This document shows positions 1 through 8,818 of a DNA stretch of 21,953 nucleotides, in pieces. This stretch comes from Bacteroidetes bacterium UBA4408 (GTDB lineage Bacteria; Bacteroidota; Bacteroidia; UBA4408): the NCBI GenBank assembly GCA_002389785.1, contig DGQS01000167.1:1-21953 (forward strand), in the 5' to 3' direction. How positions within the stretch are numbered: position 1 is the stretch's first letter; each line of letters opens with the position of its first letter. The notes under the pieces were generated by a model. That model saw only the letters and a program-made list of their open reading frames with translations. It had not been told where the DNA came from and made no database searches. A program made the translations under genes and the position numbers.

Positions 1-2314
1 CAATTAACATTGCGTTTAATTCTGATTTTAATTCTTCTTGTCTTCTAATTCTAGAAATTCGCCAGATAATAAATAAATAAACAATAGCTGCCATTAGGGC
101 AATCATCAGCACAATAAACCACACACTCGTCCAAAAAGGTCGCTTAATTTTAAACTTAAAGTAGGCTGCGCTTTTTGAGTATACCTCATTGTTGTTGATC
201 CCTCTTACTTCAAGTGTATAATCACCCGGTTCTAAATTTTGAAAATCAAGTATTTCATTTTCTGAATAATAAACACTGTCGGAAAAGCCTTTTAAGGTAT
301 ACCTATAACGGGGCGAAAATTGTTTTTTATAACTAGGACATTCAACAAAAAAGCGCAAGGTGTTTTGTTTGTACTCTAAAATGGAATTGTTTTCAATTGG
401 TCTATTTTTAGTATTCTCAATCACTTTACTGATATATATTTCAGGAGGTATTGTGTTAAAATATTTTTTATTCAAGTCAATAATGCAAAGCCCTTCCCGC
501 GTGGCTACAAAAAGTTGATTTTCATTTCTAGCCAGGGAGGAGATTTCGTTGGTTGGCAAACCATTGCTGATGTTAAGTGTTTTAATTACAGATGGATGCT
601 TGCTATTAAAAAAAGAAATCCCCTTATTGGTAGCAACCCAAATGGTATCGTGTGTGTCGATCAGCGCATAGTTGCAGATATCGGATGCAAGTCCATTTGT
701 TTTGTTTAACATGGTCCAGTTTCCTTGTTCTGCTATAAAAATGCCTTTGTTTTTTGTGCACACAAATAAATGCTTGTTATCTCCTGTTATATGGTTTATT
801 CGTTCTTTGGCAAGCACCGAATTTTTTACTAGTTCAAACTTGTTTCCATTTCTTACAAAAAGGCCATTAAGTGTACCAACGTATTGCTGAGAATCGGCAG
901 CAAGGAATAAAGTGGTGGCCCGCTCCGCTAAAGGGATTTTGAAAATCGTTTTTTCGTTTTCAATTTCATAAAACATCCCTTGTGCGACAAAGGCTATACG
1001 ACCTTTACTTCCTTGACCTACTGCTCCTGCAAAATAGAATTGATTTTGTCCCCCTTTTAAATACGTGAATTTTTGAGTGATGGTATCAAAAGATGCCAGC
1101 AATGAGCCACTTACCATTAATTGTCCTTTCACTGGGAAAAAATTCATTTTGGTTTGCAGGTTGGCTTCTTTAAAAAAGGGTAATTCTTTAATTTGAGAAG
1201 CTTTGTCAATTGAGAAAATAAAATTACTCGATGTTGCAACGTATATTTTTTTTCCAAAAGCGGTTATGCCGGCAATGCTTGAAGAAAGTTCGGCTTGATT
1301 AGGAAAAATAAAATAATTCAGAAAAGGGCAATAAAAAATTCCTTTCTCAAAAGTACTGGCCCATATTCCGTTTTCGTTATCAAATAGCAGATGGCTAATT
1401 GAAAAGTCCTTTAAAAAAACTTGTGGTTTACGAGCTAAAATTCCATTCTCAAAAAAATAAACACCGCCTCTTGCCAGTCCTACCCATATGTTACCCTCGT
1501 GGTCTTCCTGAATGGAGATAATGGTTTTAGGAAAACTATGTTCCAAAATTGAACCCTCTGTATATTCAAACAACTTGCTTTTGTAGGAGAATAGCAAACG
1601 GTTATCTTTTGTACGGAGTGAAAAAAATTTAGGATTATAGGGGGTTGGTACTGAAACAAAATTGTGAATAGCCGGACGATTGTAAGGCTTTATTTGAAAA
1701 TAAAACCGCTTATCCTGTTCAAGATTTTTTAGTTTTTGAGGGCTAAAAAAATTAATGGATTCAATTGTTTTACCATTGTTTAACTCATAAATAATTGCGT
1801 TGGCAGAATCATTCTGTGAGCTTATATCACTTAGTGAAGCGTAATTATCGTTTTTTTTTAAAACACATGGAAAATTAGAAGTGCCAATCCACAAGGTTTG
1901 CTCCTTGTCAAACTGAATCGACGTTACAATGGTGCTTCTTTTTTTTAATCTATCGCGCAAAAGCAATGCGCCTTTCGGTATAATAAACTTTCCCTTTTCG
2001 AAATAGCAAATTGTTCCATTGAAGCAATTCATCCAAATTCTTCCTTGGCTGTCTTCAAGCAGGTCAAAAACAGTATTATCGGGAAGGCCGTCGGATGTGG
2101 TATAGCACTTAAACGAGCGACCATTAAATCTACACACTCCTGCATCCGTACTAAACCAAATAAACCCTTGCTTATCTTGTATAATTCGGTAAACTTCACT
2201 ACTGGGCAGGCCTTCATTAATTCCTAAATTACGAAAATTAGGTTCGCCTAGTTGTGAAGCAAACGCAACTACTAACTGAAAAAAAATACCGACTAGTGCA
2301 AATGCCTTTTTCAT
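1..2314 (-). CDS. Reg_prop/Y_Y_Y two-component sensor, 3' end outside window
   Basis: The frame is open from the ATG at 2314 to the window edge (771 codons), so the C-terminus is missing. The protein starts with a signal peptide (MKKAFALVGIFFQLVVAFAS). Repeated Reg_prop propeller blades follow, such as GLPSSEVYRIIQDKQGFIWF near residues 38-60, then GLPDNTVFDLLEDSQGRIWM and ISIQEDHEGNIWVGLARGG. A Y_Y_Y domain lies at about 640-722 and one membrane helix at about 728-751. The visible end is a charged cytoplasmic stretch (RISRIRRQEELKSEL). In Bacteroidota this layout belongs to sensors whose periplasmic propeller reads a ligand or envelope state. The start of the cytoplasmic linker resembles LytS/YpdA-type histidine kinases, but the kinase core is not visible, so a different output domain is possible. 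A GAGGA-type ribosome site precedes the ATG. A TAATTTTG-like element at 2329-2322 lies so close that it would give an almost leaderless mRNA, so I give it little weight. The gene diverges from the secreted-protein cluster. Confidence 0.85.
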   Translation of the reverse strand, partial: MKKAFALVGIFFQLVVAFASQLGEPNFRNLGINEGLPSSEVYRIIQDKQGFIWFSTDAGVCRFNGRSFKCYTTSDGLPDNTVFDLLEDSQGRIWMNCFNGTICYFEKGKFIIPKGALLLRDRLKKRSTIVTSIQFDKEQTLWIGTSNFPCVLKKNDNYASLSDISSQNDSANAIIYELNNGKTIESINFFSPQKLKNLEQDKRFYFQIKPYNRPAIHNFVSVPTPYNPKFFSLRTKDNRLLFSYKSKLFEYTEGSILEHSFPKTIISIQEDHEGNIWVGLARGGVYFFENGILARKPQVFLKDFSISHLLFDNENGIWASTFEKGIFYCPFLNYFIFPNQAELSSSIAGITAFGKKIYVATSSNFIFSIDKASQIKELPFFKEANLQTKMNFFPVKGQLMVSGSLLASFDTITQKFTYLKGGQNQFYFAGAVGQGSKGRIAFVAQGMFYEIENEKTIFKIPLAERATTLFLAADSQQYVGTLNGLFVRNGNKFELVKNSVLAKERINHITGDNKHLFVCTKNKGIFIAEQGNWTMLNKTNGLASDICNYALIDTHDTIWVATNKGISFFNSKHPSVIKTLNISNGLPTNEISSLARNENQLFVATREGLCIIDLNKKYFNTIPPEIYISKVIENTKNRPIENNSILEYKQNTLRFFVECPSYKKQFSPRYRYTLKGFSDSVYYSENEILDFQNLEPGDYTLEVRGINNNEVYSKSAAYFKFKIKRPFWTSVWFIVLMIALMAAIVYLFIIWRISRIRRQEELKSELNAMLI

Positions 2315-2412
2315 TCCTCAACAAAATTACTTTTTCAATTGAATGAAAAGCGGAATTATATCAATTGTACTAAAAACCTATTGAACGGTAAATTACTTAG
2401 CGGAGTTGAAAC

Positions 2413-2420
2413 TAATTTTG
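2413..2420 (+). promoter_or_regulatory. Candidate Bacteroidota -7 element (TAATTTTG)
   Basis: This is an exact match to the Bacteroidota -7 consensus TAnnTTTG, about 26 nt before the ATG at 2447, which would give a short leader of roughly 20 nt. No convincing TTG at the -33 position was found. It favours the 2447 start over the upstream in-frame ATG at 2339, which lies before this element. In an AT-rich gap a chance match is possible. Confidence 0.4.
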
Positions 2421-2446
2421 TAACCAATTTATTAAAACATGGTACG

Positions 2447-4144
2447 ATGAGAAAACCAAAAAAAATATCCCCACTAAGAAACCTTTTCTTATTATTCCTT
2501 TTGTTGGCAATGCAAACACATTCATTTTCTCAGGCTGCACTCAACTGGGCATTTATTCCAACGAGTACTTCCTTGTTTCAAAATCAAATTACAATAACAG
2601 CTACTGACCAATCGGGAAACATCATTGGGGTTGGAAAATTAACCGGACATGCAGACATGGATCCAGGAACCGGACCGAACGACACTTCCTATACGCGTTT
2701 CTTTTACAATCATTACCTATCAAAAACTTCTGTGAGTGGACAATTATTGTGGATTTATTACTTTGAAGATAATTCACAATTAAGCACCTTTGAGTTCAAG
2801 GGATTAAAAATTACTCCTACTGATGAAATAATAGTTGCAGGAAATTTTACCGGGAAAGTTGACTTTGATTTAAGATCACCGGGAGTCGACACTTTGAGAA
2901 GTCACCATACTTCATTTCCTGATTATTTTTTAGCAAAATACGATGCTTCAGGGAATCACCAGTGGGCTATAAATGGGGGAAATACAACTTCAGGAATAAG
3001 TGCCCAAGCACTCTGCTTATTACCAAATTCAACCATCTTGCTTTCTTTAAATCCATCCGGAATTACAGATGTTGATCCGGGAGGATTGGTTCATACGACA
3101 ATAGGCAACAGTGCTAATCTTGTTGCTTATTCCCAAACCGGAAGTTATTTGTGGAACAATGCTATTCCTTCAAATTTTACCTATGCGGTTTCTTTCAATA
3201 GTATGGATGCCGATGCAATGGGAAACAGTTATTTGCTAAGTGTTGGTTCGTATGAATTAACTGTTGCGAAGTTTAGTGCAAATGGCACTTTTTTATGGGA
3301 AAAAACGATTGGAAATTTTTCGACTGGTGCACGTGTGAATCCTCAATCTATTTTAGTAGATAAAATTTCAGGAGGTTTTTATTTGGCTGGAACTTTTGAA
3401 GGTAACGTTGATTTTGACCCGAATGCCGGAGTTTTAAACTACACCTGTTTATCTGCTTTGAATCCGGATGCTTTTGTTGCCAGCTACGATACAAGTATGA
3501 CTCCTATGTGGTTGAATCATTATGTTGGCAAAGTAAATTTTGGTAATTATGGTTTGGCCTTTGATGGCAATGAACTTGTTTGTGTGGGAAATTATACCGC
3601 TTCGGTAAACTTTGGTAATGGTTTTAACTTTACTACAGCCTCAACTTATTCTCCATTTTATTTGCGATTAAATTCTTCGGGAACTGCACTCGATGCTTTT
3701 ACACTAAATGGAATTGGTCAGTTTACCGGCATCAGTAAAACAATCAATCACACTTTTGTGATAACAGGAAATATATTAGCTTGGGTAGATATGGATCCTT
3801 CGTTGACGATATCTAATTTGCATGCAGGAACCGCTAATTTTTTTACCGCCGTTTACCATATTACATCTCCAACTTCACTTCCAAAACTGAATAACAAGCC
3901 CCAACCAGCGTATGCTGCCTTTCCCAATCCATTTGGGCAGGAGTTAAACCTAGAGTTTCTTACACAAATAAATGATGCAGAGTTGAAAATCTACGACATT
4001 TGCGGGAAGGAAATGGCTACGAATAAACTAGAAAATTTTACTGATCGCTTTACTATCAACACTTCAAGTTGGCCGGAAGGTGTTTATTTTGTATGCTTTA
4101 AAACTCCGGCTACAACATCCAATTTTAAATTAGTTAAACAATAA
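2447..4144 (+). CDS. T9SS-exported SBBP-like beta-propeller protein
   Basis: A 565-residue secreted protein. The signal peptide (MRKPKKISPLRNLFLLFLLL, then AMQTHSFSQ) probably ends at SFSQ. About six propeller-like repeats follow, each with a core resembling VGxFxGxVDFDPxxG and then DxFxAKYDxSGxxxW; examples are AGNFTGKVDFD, DYFLAKYDASGNHQW, AGTFEGNVDFDPNAG and DAFVASYD. This resembles the SBBP beta-propeller family. The last ~75 residues are a type A T9SS sorting domain: AAFPNPFGQELNLEF at its start, GVYFVCF near the end, and the terminal KLVKQ. It should be exported across the outer membrane and anchored or released. The frame also opens at ATG 2339, but that would add 36 polar residues before the signal peptide, so I chose 2447. 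The next T9SS gene starts 5 nt after the stop, so the pair is probably one transcript. Substrate or ligand is unknown. Confidence 0.85.
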   Translation: MRKPKKISPLRNLFLLFLLLAMQTHSFSQAALNWAFIPTSTSLFQNQITITATDQSGNIIGVGKLTGHADMDPGTGPNDTSYTRFFYNHYLSKTSVSGQLLWIYYFEDNSQLSTFEFKGLKITPTDEIIVAGNFTGKVDFDLRSPGVDTLRSHHTSFPDYFLAKYDASGNHQWAINGGNTTSGISAQALCLLPNSTILLSLNPSGITDVDPGGLVHTTIGNSANLVAYSQTGSYLWNNAIPSNFTYAVSFNSMDADAMGNSYLLSVGSYELTVAKFSANGTFLWEKTIGNFSTGARVNPQSILVDKISGGFYLAGTFEGNVDFDPNAGVLNYTCLSALNPDAFVASYDTSMTPMWLNHYVGKVNFGNYGLAFDGNELVCVGNYTASVNFGNGFNFTTASTYSPFYLRLNSSGTALDAFTLNGIGQFTGISKTINHTFVITGNILAWVDMDPSLTISNLHAGTANFFTAVYHITSPTSLPKLNNKPQPAYAAFPNPFGQELNLEFLTQINDAELKIYDICGKEMATNKLENFTDRFTINTSSWPEGVYFVCFKTPATTSNFKLVKQ

Positions 4145-4149
4145 AATTC

Positions 4150-7017
4150 ATGAGCAACTTTTCAAAAATTTTAATTAACACTTTGTTGTTTTTTTCGACA
4201 GCAATTTCAATGCATGCGCAAGTTTTCGACAAACGAATAACTTGGAATACTGGTCCCGCCACCTTTTATTTTAGCGATATAAAAGCTTGTGCAACACGCA
4301 GTAATGGGCATAATTTAATTTCTATACATCACTATAATTATGGTCAGGGAGCCGGAATGCTAGCTGAAATAACCAATAACGGAGATACTGTGTGGACCAA
4401 TCAGTTTAACAGAAGTGGAACTTCCTACGGTGAAGATTACATTACGTTTATAAAGGAACTTCCCAATCATACCATTTTTATGGCCGGAGGTACGCATAAT
4501 TCTTCCGGATTTTTTCATGCTGCATTTTTTCTAGCCGATTCATTAGGGCAAATAATTCATTACAAAAAAGTACATTATGGATCCAATCTCGATATTGTAA
4601 TTAATGATATCGACGTAGCATCGGATGGTACAATTTTTTTTGCCGGACATTACAATGATTTATATAGCGGAGGTGTTACTGGCTATTCATGGACTGTTCC
4701 ATTGTACGGAAGGTTAAATTCCGATTTAAGTATAAATTGGTGCAGAACATACGGTAGTACCAGTCATACATTTAACAATACTAATTCTGGAAAAGTTGCC
4801 AGTATAAAAGTTACGCCAGATAATAACCTTGTAATAGCCGGTACAGATGCGGTTGATCCAAACGATGGATATTTAGGCACTTTTCAATTGGCAAAAGTTA
4901 CTACAAACGGTGCGCTTATGTGGTCGGTGCAACGTTCGCTTACCACTCACTCGTATCCAACTGCGTTAAAAGTGCTAAGCAATGGTGACATATATGCATT
5001 CTCGGAAGTGTACTATTTGTCGCCCTTTGGCGATTATGATATTAGCCTTGAAAAATTTGATCAGTATGGAAATTATCTATGGGGAAAATCGTATGGTACA
5101 ACACTATCCGATAATATGAGCAGAGTAGTTTACAATTCTGCCAAACAGCAATTTGCACTCGTTGGAACCCACACAATTTCGGCAACTGAAGACCGAGCTT
5201 GGCTTTGTATTATAGACACTGCTGGACAGGTAATTCACAACAAGTTATTTGGAGCGCCTTCGAGCCATTACAATAACTTTAATGATATTTGTGTGTATAA
5301 AAATTTATACCTTATTACCGGTAATGCCTTTACTTATGAAGGCATGTTAGTTCAAACCGATTGGGATGGAAATACAGGTTGTGCTCCCTCAACATTTAGT
5401 TTACAAACAGCAGTTTTTCCTTCCGTTTTTACAGCAGGATTATCTTTTCACAATACACTACCACTTCAAATAACACCTTACACCGCTGTAAAAGTTAATT
5501 ATCCGCTTACCGCAACAACCAATTGCTTTGCTTGTTCAGATGTTAGTATAAATCAAACTATTTCGGCTTGTGGCAGTTACTATATTGGAGGTGGCTTGCA
5601 AACAAATTCGGGGACATATTTCGATACCTTATTAACAAGCGGTGGTTGCGATAGCATTGTAATTACTCAATTAAGTATTTCTCAAACACCTACTCCGGCA
5701 AATGCCGGTATTGATCAAACAGTTTGTGCAACAGCAGCTGCCCTTTCAGCAAATGTTCCAGTTGTTGGCACCGGAAATTGGTCCGTAGTTTCGGGTACAG
5801 GAAGTATTTTAAATACCGCAGCAGCCGCTACCGGAATTAATGGCTTAACGGCCGGAAGTACTACCACCTTGCGTTGGACTATCTCCAGTGGTGCTTGCCC
5901 CCCTTCAACCGACGAAGTAACCTTACAAATTGGTAGTCCAAGTACAACCTCAATTAACACATCTGCCTGTGTAAGTTATACCTTAAATTCACAAACCTAT
6001 ACAAGCTCTGGTAGCTATTCTCAAACTTTTACCAATACATCTGGATGTGATAGCATTATTAATTTAAACTTAACAATTTACCAACCCAACACTTCTCAAA
6101 CTACTACAAGTATTTGCAGCACTAATTTGCCGTATGTGTGGAATGGGTTAAGTATACTTTCTGCAGGGAGCTACAGTGATACACTTGTGAATTCGAATGG
6201 TTGTGACAGCATAGCACAGTTAAATTTGCAAGTAAAAAACGCCACTTATTCATCAACTTCCGTTAGTGTATGTAATACTGATTTGCCGTTTAATTGGAAT
6301 GGTAATAGCTATACAACTGCGGGTTCATACACAGCCAACTTTATTAACTCGGTAGGTTGCGACAGTATTGCAACACTTGTTCTTACTCTTAAAAACGCAA
6401 CAAGTTCAACCACTACTGCAAATGTGTGCAGTGCCGATTTGCCTTATTTGTGGGGTGGAAATTCATATACCGGCAGCGGAACATACACGTTAAATTACAC
6501 CAATGCTGCGGGTTGCGACAGTACTGCAAATTTGAATTTAAGTGTAAACACTATTGACTTAAGTGTAACAAATACAGATCCCGTGCTTACCTCCAACCAA
6601 AGCGGAGCAAGCTATCAATGGATCAATTGCAGTACAAATTTACCTATTGCTAACCAAACCAATGCATCATTTACTGCTTTGACTAATGGTACTTATGCGG
6701 TGGTTGTTTATTATTCCGGTTGCCACGACACCAGTGCGTGCGAAACAGTAATCAATACAGCAATTTCGACAGTAACAGCTGAACAGGAACTTATCTTTTA
6801 TCCCAATCCTGTTGAGCATGAGTTAAATATTATGATTGGCTCTGAAATGAAACAAGCAAGATTTTCAATAAGCAATAAATTTGGACAGGTATTACTTGCA
6901 GGAAGCCTGTCGAATACAAATAACGTACTTTACTTAGATGAACTTTCAAATGGAATTTATACACTAACAGTATACACCATTTCTAATCAGAAAACGTATA
7001 AACTGGTAAAAAAATAA
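4150..7017 (+). CDS. T9SS-exported propeller protein with GCDS repeats
   Basis: A 955-residue secreted protein. A signal peptide (cleavage near MHAQ, residue ~24) is followed by a propeller-like region to about residue 460, with blades such as DISLEKFDQYGNYLWGKSYG and GTFQLAKVTTNGALMW. A cysteine-containing repeat (about 465-510) follows, then an Ig/PKD-like domain (about 513-597, starting AGIDQTVCATAAAL). Four more repeats of ~48 residues come next, each ending in GCDSI/T plus a hydrophobic beta strand (about 599-801). A further Ig-like module (SYQWINC) leads to the T9SS type A sorting domain, from LIFYPNPVEHELNI to the terminal KLVKK. Length and repeat content suggest a stalk-like adhesin or cell-surface structural protein; that is inference. 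It starts 5 nt after the preceding T9SS gene with no clear Shine-Dalgarno, so translation may depend on coupling. Confidence 0.85.
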   Translation: MSNFSKILINTLLFFSTAISMHAQVFDKRITWNTGPATFYFSDIKACATRSNGHNLISIHHYNYGQGAGMLAEITNNGDTVWTNQFNRSGTSYGEDYITFIKELPNHTIFMAGGTHNSSGFFHAAFFLADSLGQIIHYKKVHYGSNLDIVINDIDVASDGTIFFAGHYNDLYSGGVTGYSWTVPLYGRLNSDLSINWCRTYGSTSHTFNNTNSGKVASIKVTPDNNLVIAGTDAVDPNDGYLGTFQLAKVTTNGALMWSVQRSLTTHSYPTALKVLSNGDIYAFSEVYYLSPFGDYDISLEKFDQYGNYLWGKSYGTTLSDNMSRVVYNSAKQQFALVGTHTISATEDRAWLCIIDTAGQVIHNKLFGAPSSHYNNFNDICVYKNLYLITGNAFTYEGMLVQTDWDGNTGCAPSTFSLQTAVFPSVFTAGLSFHNTLPLQITPYTAVKVNYPLTATTNCFACSDVSINQTISACGSYYIGGGLQTNSGTYFDTLLTSGGCDSIVITQLSISQTPTPANAGIDQTVCATAAALSANVPVVGTGNWSVVSGTGSILNTAAAATGINGLTAGSTTTLRWTISSGACPPSTDEVTLQIGSPSTTSINTSACVSYTLNSQTYTSSGSYSQTFTNTSGCDSIINLNLTIYQPNTSQTTTSICSTNLPYVWNGLSILSAGSYSDTLVNSNGCDSIAQLNLQVKNATYSSTSVSVCNTDLPFNWNGNSYTTAGSYTANFINSVGCDSIATLVLTLKNATSSTTTANVCSADLPYLWGGNSYTGSGTYTLNYTNAAGCDSTANLNLSVNTIDLSVTNTDPVLTSNQSGASYQWINCSTNLPIANQTNASFTALTNGTYAVVVYYSGCHDTSACETVINTAISTVTAEQELIFYPNPVEHELNIMIGSEMKQARFSISNKFGQVLLAGSLSNTNNVLYLDELSNGIYTLTVYTISNQKTYKLVKK
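5545..6552 (+). repeat. Protein-level GCDS repeats encoded in the 955-aa gene
   Basis: Five copies of a ~48-residue unit. The first is at about 5545-5682; after an Ig/PKD-like insert, four tandem copies lie at about 5944-6087, 6088-6237, 6238-6399 and 6400-6552. Each has a cysteine in the first strand (SACVSY, SICSTNLP, SVCNTDLP, NVCSADLP), a central SGxY or AGxY turn, and GCDS before the closing strand. The two conserved cysteines per copy could form an intra-repeat disulfide. The copies are diverged at DNA level, so this is old domain duplication rather than an unstable tandem repeat. Confidence 0.75.
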
Positions 7018-7173
7018 AGCTCCGCATTTTAGCAAATCATCTAGTTATGTGTATGCATGCTTGCATTTGAAGTGAACGATTGGTAGTAGAAAGTTGGGGA
7101 GTGCAAGAAAGTTCAACCTTGTATTTTAAATCTCGTTGTCTAATTTCTATCCATTATTGTTTAAAACAAGTTT

Positions 7174-8757
7174 ATGAAACCATTTATTACATTATTGACC
7201 ATTTTAATTTCAACTTATGTTGCAAATGCACAGCCCGGTGCAATCGACAGTAGTTTCGGCACCAACGGAATAGTGCGAACCTTTGTGAATAGTTCGAATG
7301 CCAAACTCACAGCCATGGCGATTCAAACCGACGATAAAATTCTCGTTGCCGGACATGATCGCTATGATACAACAAATTTTAATAAAGCCTTTGTGGTGAT
7401 GCGGTATACCGCTGATGGGTTACTTGATTCGAGCTTTGCATCAAATGGAAAAATGGTATACAATTTTGGAAACGGTAACGCAATCGCTTATGCAATAAAA
7501 GTACAGGCCGATGGAAAAATTTTGGTTGCCGGAAGAAGCTCTGCTCCGGGCATTGTTGGGATGGCCAGTATTCGTTTAAATATGGATGGTTCTCTTGACA
7601 CAACTTATGGTAGCAATGGTGCAGTTATTACCGCTGTTGGAACAGCTAATGATTTTGCACTAGGAATTTATTTGCATTCAGATGGACGAATTGTTCTAGG
7701 AGGGGCAAGTTATCTTTCAAGTTTTTCACGCATGGCTTTGGTGCGTTATCATTCAGATGGAAGTATTGATACTACGTTTGCTTCCAACGGTACATTAATT
7801 GCCTCTGTTACCGGAGAAAATATTTATTGTCATCGAATTGAAATTGATTCGTCATCGAATTATATCGTTTCGGGCAATTTATCTAACATTACCAGTACTA
7901 GCGCCTTTTTAAAAAGATACACTTCCAATGGAATCCTGGATGTTTCTTTCGGATTACTTGGCACTTGGTATCCGAGTGTAGGAAATAGTTTTACAGAAAG
8001 TACAACTGGTTTAATAAAGCAAGCGGATGGAAAATTGATAGTGGGTCTAACAACAGACGCAAATTCTTCGAGAAAGTTTGGTGTTGTTAGATACCTTCCG
8101 TCAAGCTGGTTAGTAGATTCAACGTTCGGAATTTATACCGGTAATTCTTATATAACAACCGGAATCAATAAATACGTGGCTACTGCAATTGCTCAACAAC
8201 CCAATGGAAAAATTGTAATTTCGGGTAACTACCAAATTGGGAGTGAATACAAATTTACTACCCTGCGCTATTTGGCAAATGGTATATTAGACAGTGCGTT
8301 TGGAACAAACGGCTTTGTTGTAACCTCAATTACACCAACCAACAACAACAGTACTTCGGCAGAAATTGGAGTGCAAAGTAGCGGTAAAATAATTGTTGCC
8401 GGTAACAATACTGAAAACAATATTCAACGTTTTACTCTTGTTAGATATCATGATACACTGAGCATTAACACCTTAATTCCAAGAGTTAAGGAAAATCAAA
8501 TTTCGCTTACTGTTTTCCCTAATCCGGCAAGTGATCTGTTGCAGGTAATGTGTTATGCTAAAAATAACACCCCTTTTGAAGAACCTATGATTCCAAAGGT
8601 ATATACTATACAGGGTGTTGAGTTAAACGGAATAAAATTCAACAAAAGCATTCTGAAAAATAAGGTGCTAAGCTTTGAACTATCAATAAAAGACTTAGTG
8701 CAAGGTTTATACTTTATCAAAATTGGAAGTGCTACAGCTCGTTTTATAAAAGAATAA
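7174..8757 (+). CDS. T9SS-exported delta-60 repeat protein
   Basis: A 527-residue secreted protein. The signal peptide (MKPFITLLTILISTYVANAQ) is followed directly by about seven delta-60 type repeats (TIGR02608-like) over roughly residues 22-430. The recurring pattern is GxLDxSFGxxG, a short strand, then QxDGKIxVAG and RYxxDG. Clear copies include DSSFGTNGIVRTF, QADGKILVAGRSS, RYHSDGSIDTTFASNGT and LDSAFGTNGFVVTS. Such repeats are thought to build propeller-like folds in secreted proteins. The C-terminus is a T9SS sorting domain, with FPNPASDLLQVM, then GLYFIKIGSATARFIKE. It follows the GCDS-repeat gene after 156 nt, so it may have its own promoter; only a weak TTG-N19-TAATTTCT match (7119-7148) was seen. 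No catalytic residues are recognised. Confidence 0.85.
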   Translation: MKPFITLLTILISTYVANAQPGAIDSSFGTNGIVRTFVNSSNAKLTAMAIQTDDKILVAGHDRYDTTNFNKAFVVMRYTADGLLDSSFASNGKMVYNFGNGNAIAYAIKVQADGKILVAGRSSAPGIVGMASIRLNMDGSLDTTYGSNGAVITAVGTANDFALGIYLHSDGRIVLGGASYLSSFSRMALVRYHSDGSIDTTFASNGTLIASVTGENIYCHRIEIDSSSNYIVSGNLSNITSTSAFLKRYTSNGILDVSFGLLGTWYPSVGNSFTESTTGLIKQADGKLIVGLTTDANSSRKFGVVRYLPSSWLVDSTFGIYTGNSYITTGINKYVATAIAQQPNGKIVISGNYQIGSEYKFTTLRYLANGILDSAFGTNGFVVTSITPTNNNSTSAEIGVQSSGKIIVAGNNTENNIQRFTLVRYHDTLSINTLIPRVKENQISLTVFPNPASDLLQVMCYAKNNTPFEEPMIPKVYTIQGVELNGIKFNKSILKNKVLSFELSIKDLVQGLYFIKIGSATARFIKE

Positions 8758-8785
8758 AACGGTAATTACTTGCTATCATTTATTG

Positions 8786-8818
8786 TATTGAAACACTAGT
8801 ATTTAGTTAGTTTCAATA
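8786..8818. terminator. Inverted repeat between convergent genes, possible bidirectional terminator
   Basis: Perfect 9-bp arms TATTGAAAC (8786-8794) and GTTTCAATA (8810-8818) flank a 15-nt loop. It sits between the delta-60 gene and metH, and its right arm covers the metH TGA stop (8815-8813). It is AT-rich and lacks a U-tract on either side, so intrinsic termination is only plausible. Confidence 0.4.

Noticed and set aside
2332..2349. TTTTCA/TGAAAA hairpin between the divergent sensor and T9SS genes
   Set aside because: Only 6 AT-rich base pairs, easily found by chance in this composition.
5944..6552. CRISPR-like or DNA tandem repeat array
   Set aside because: The periodicity is in the protein only; the DNA units are diverged and in frame.
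7018..7173. Possible terminator or small RNA between the second and third T9SS genes
   Set aside because: Only a 5-bp ATGCA/TGCAT hairpin without a U-tract and a weak promoter-like match were seen.
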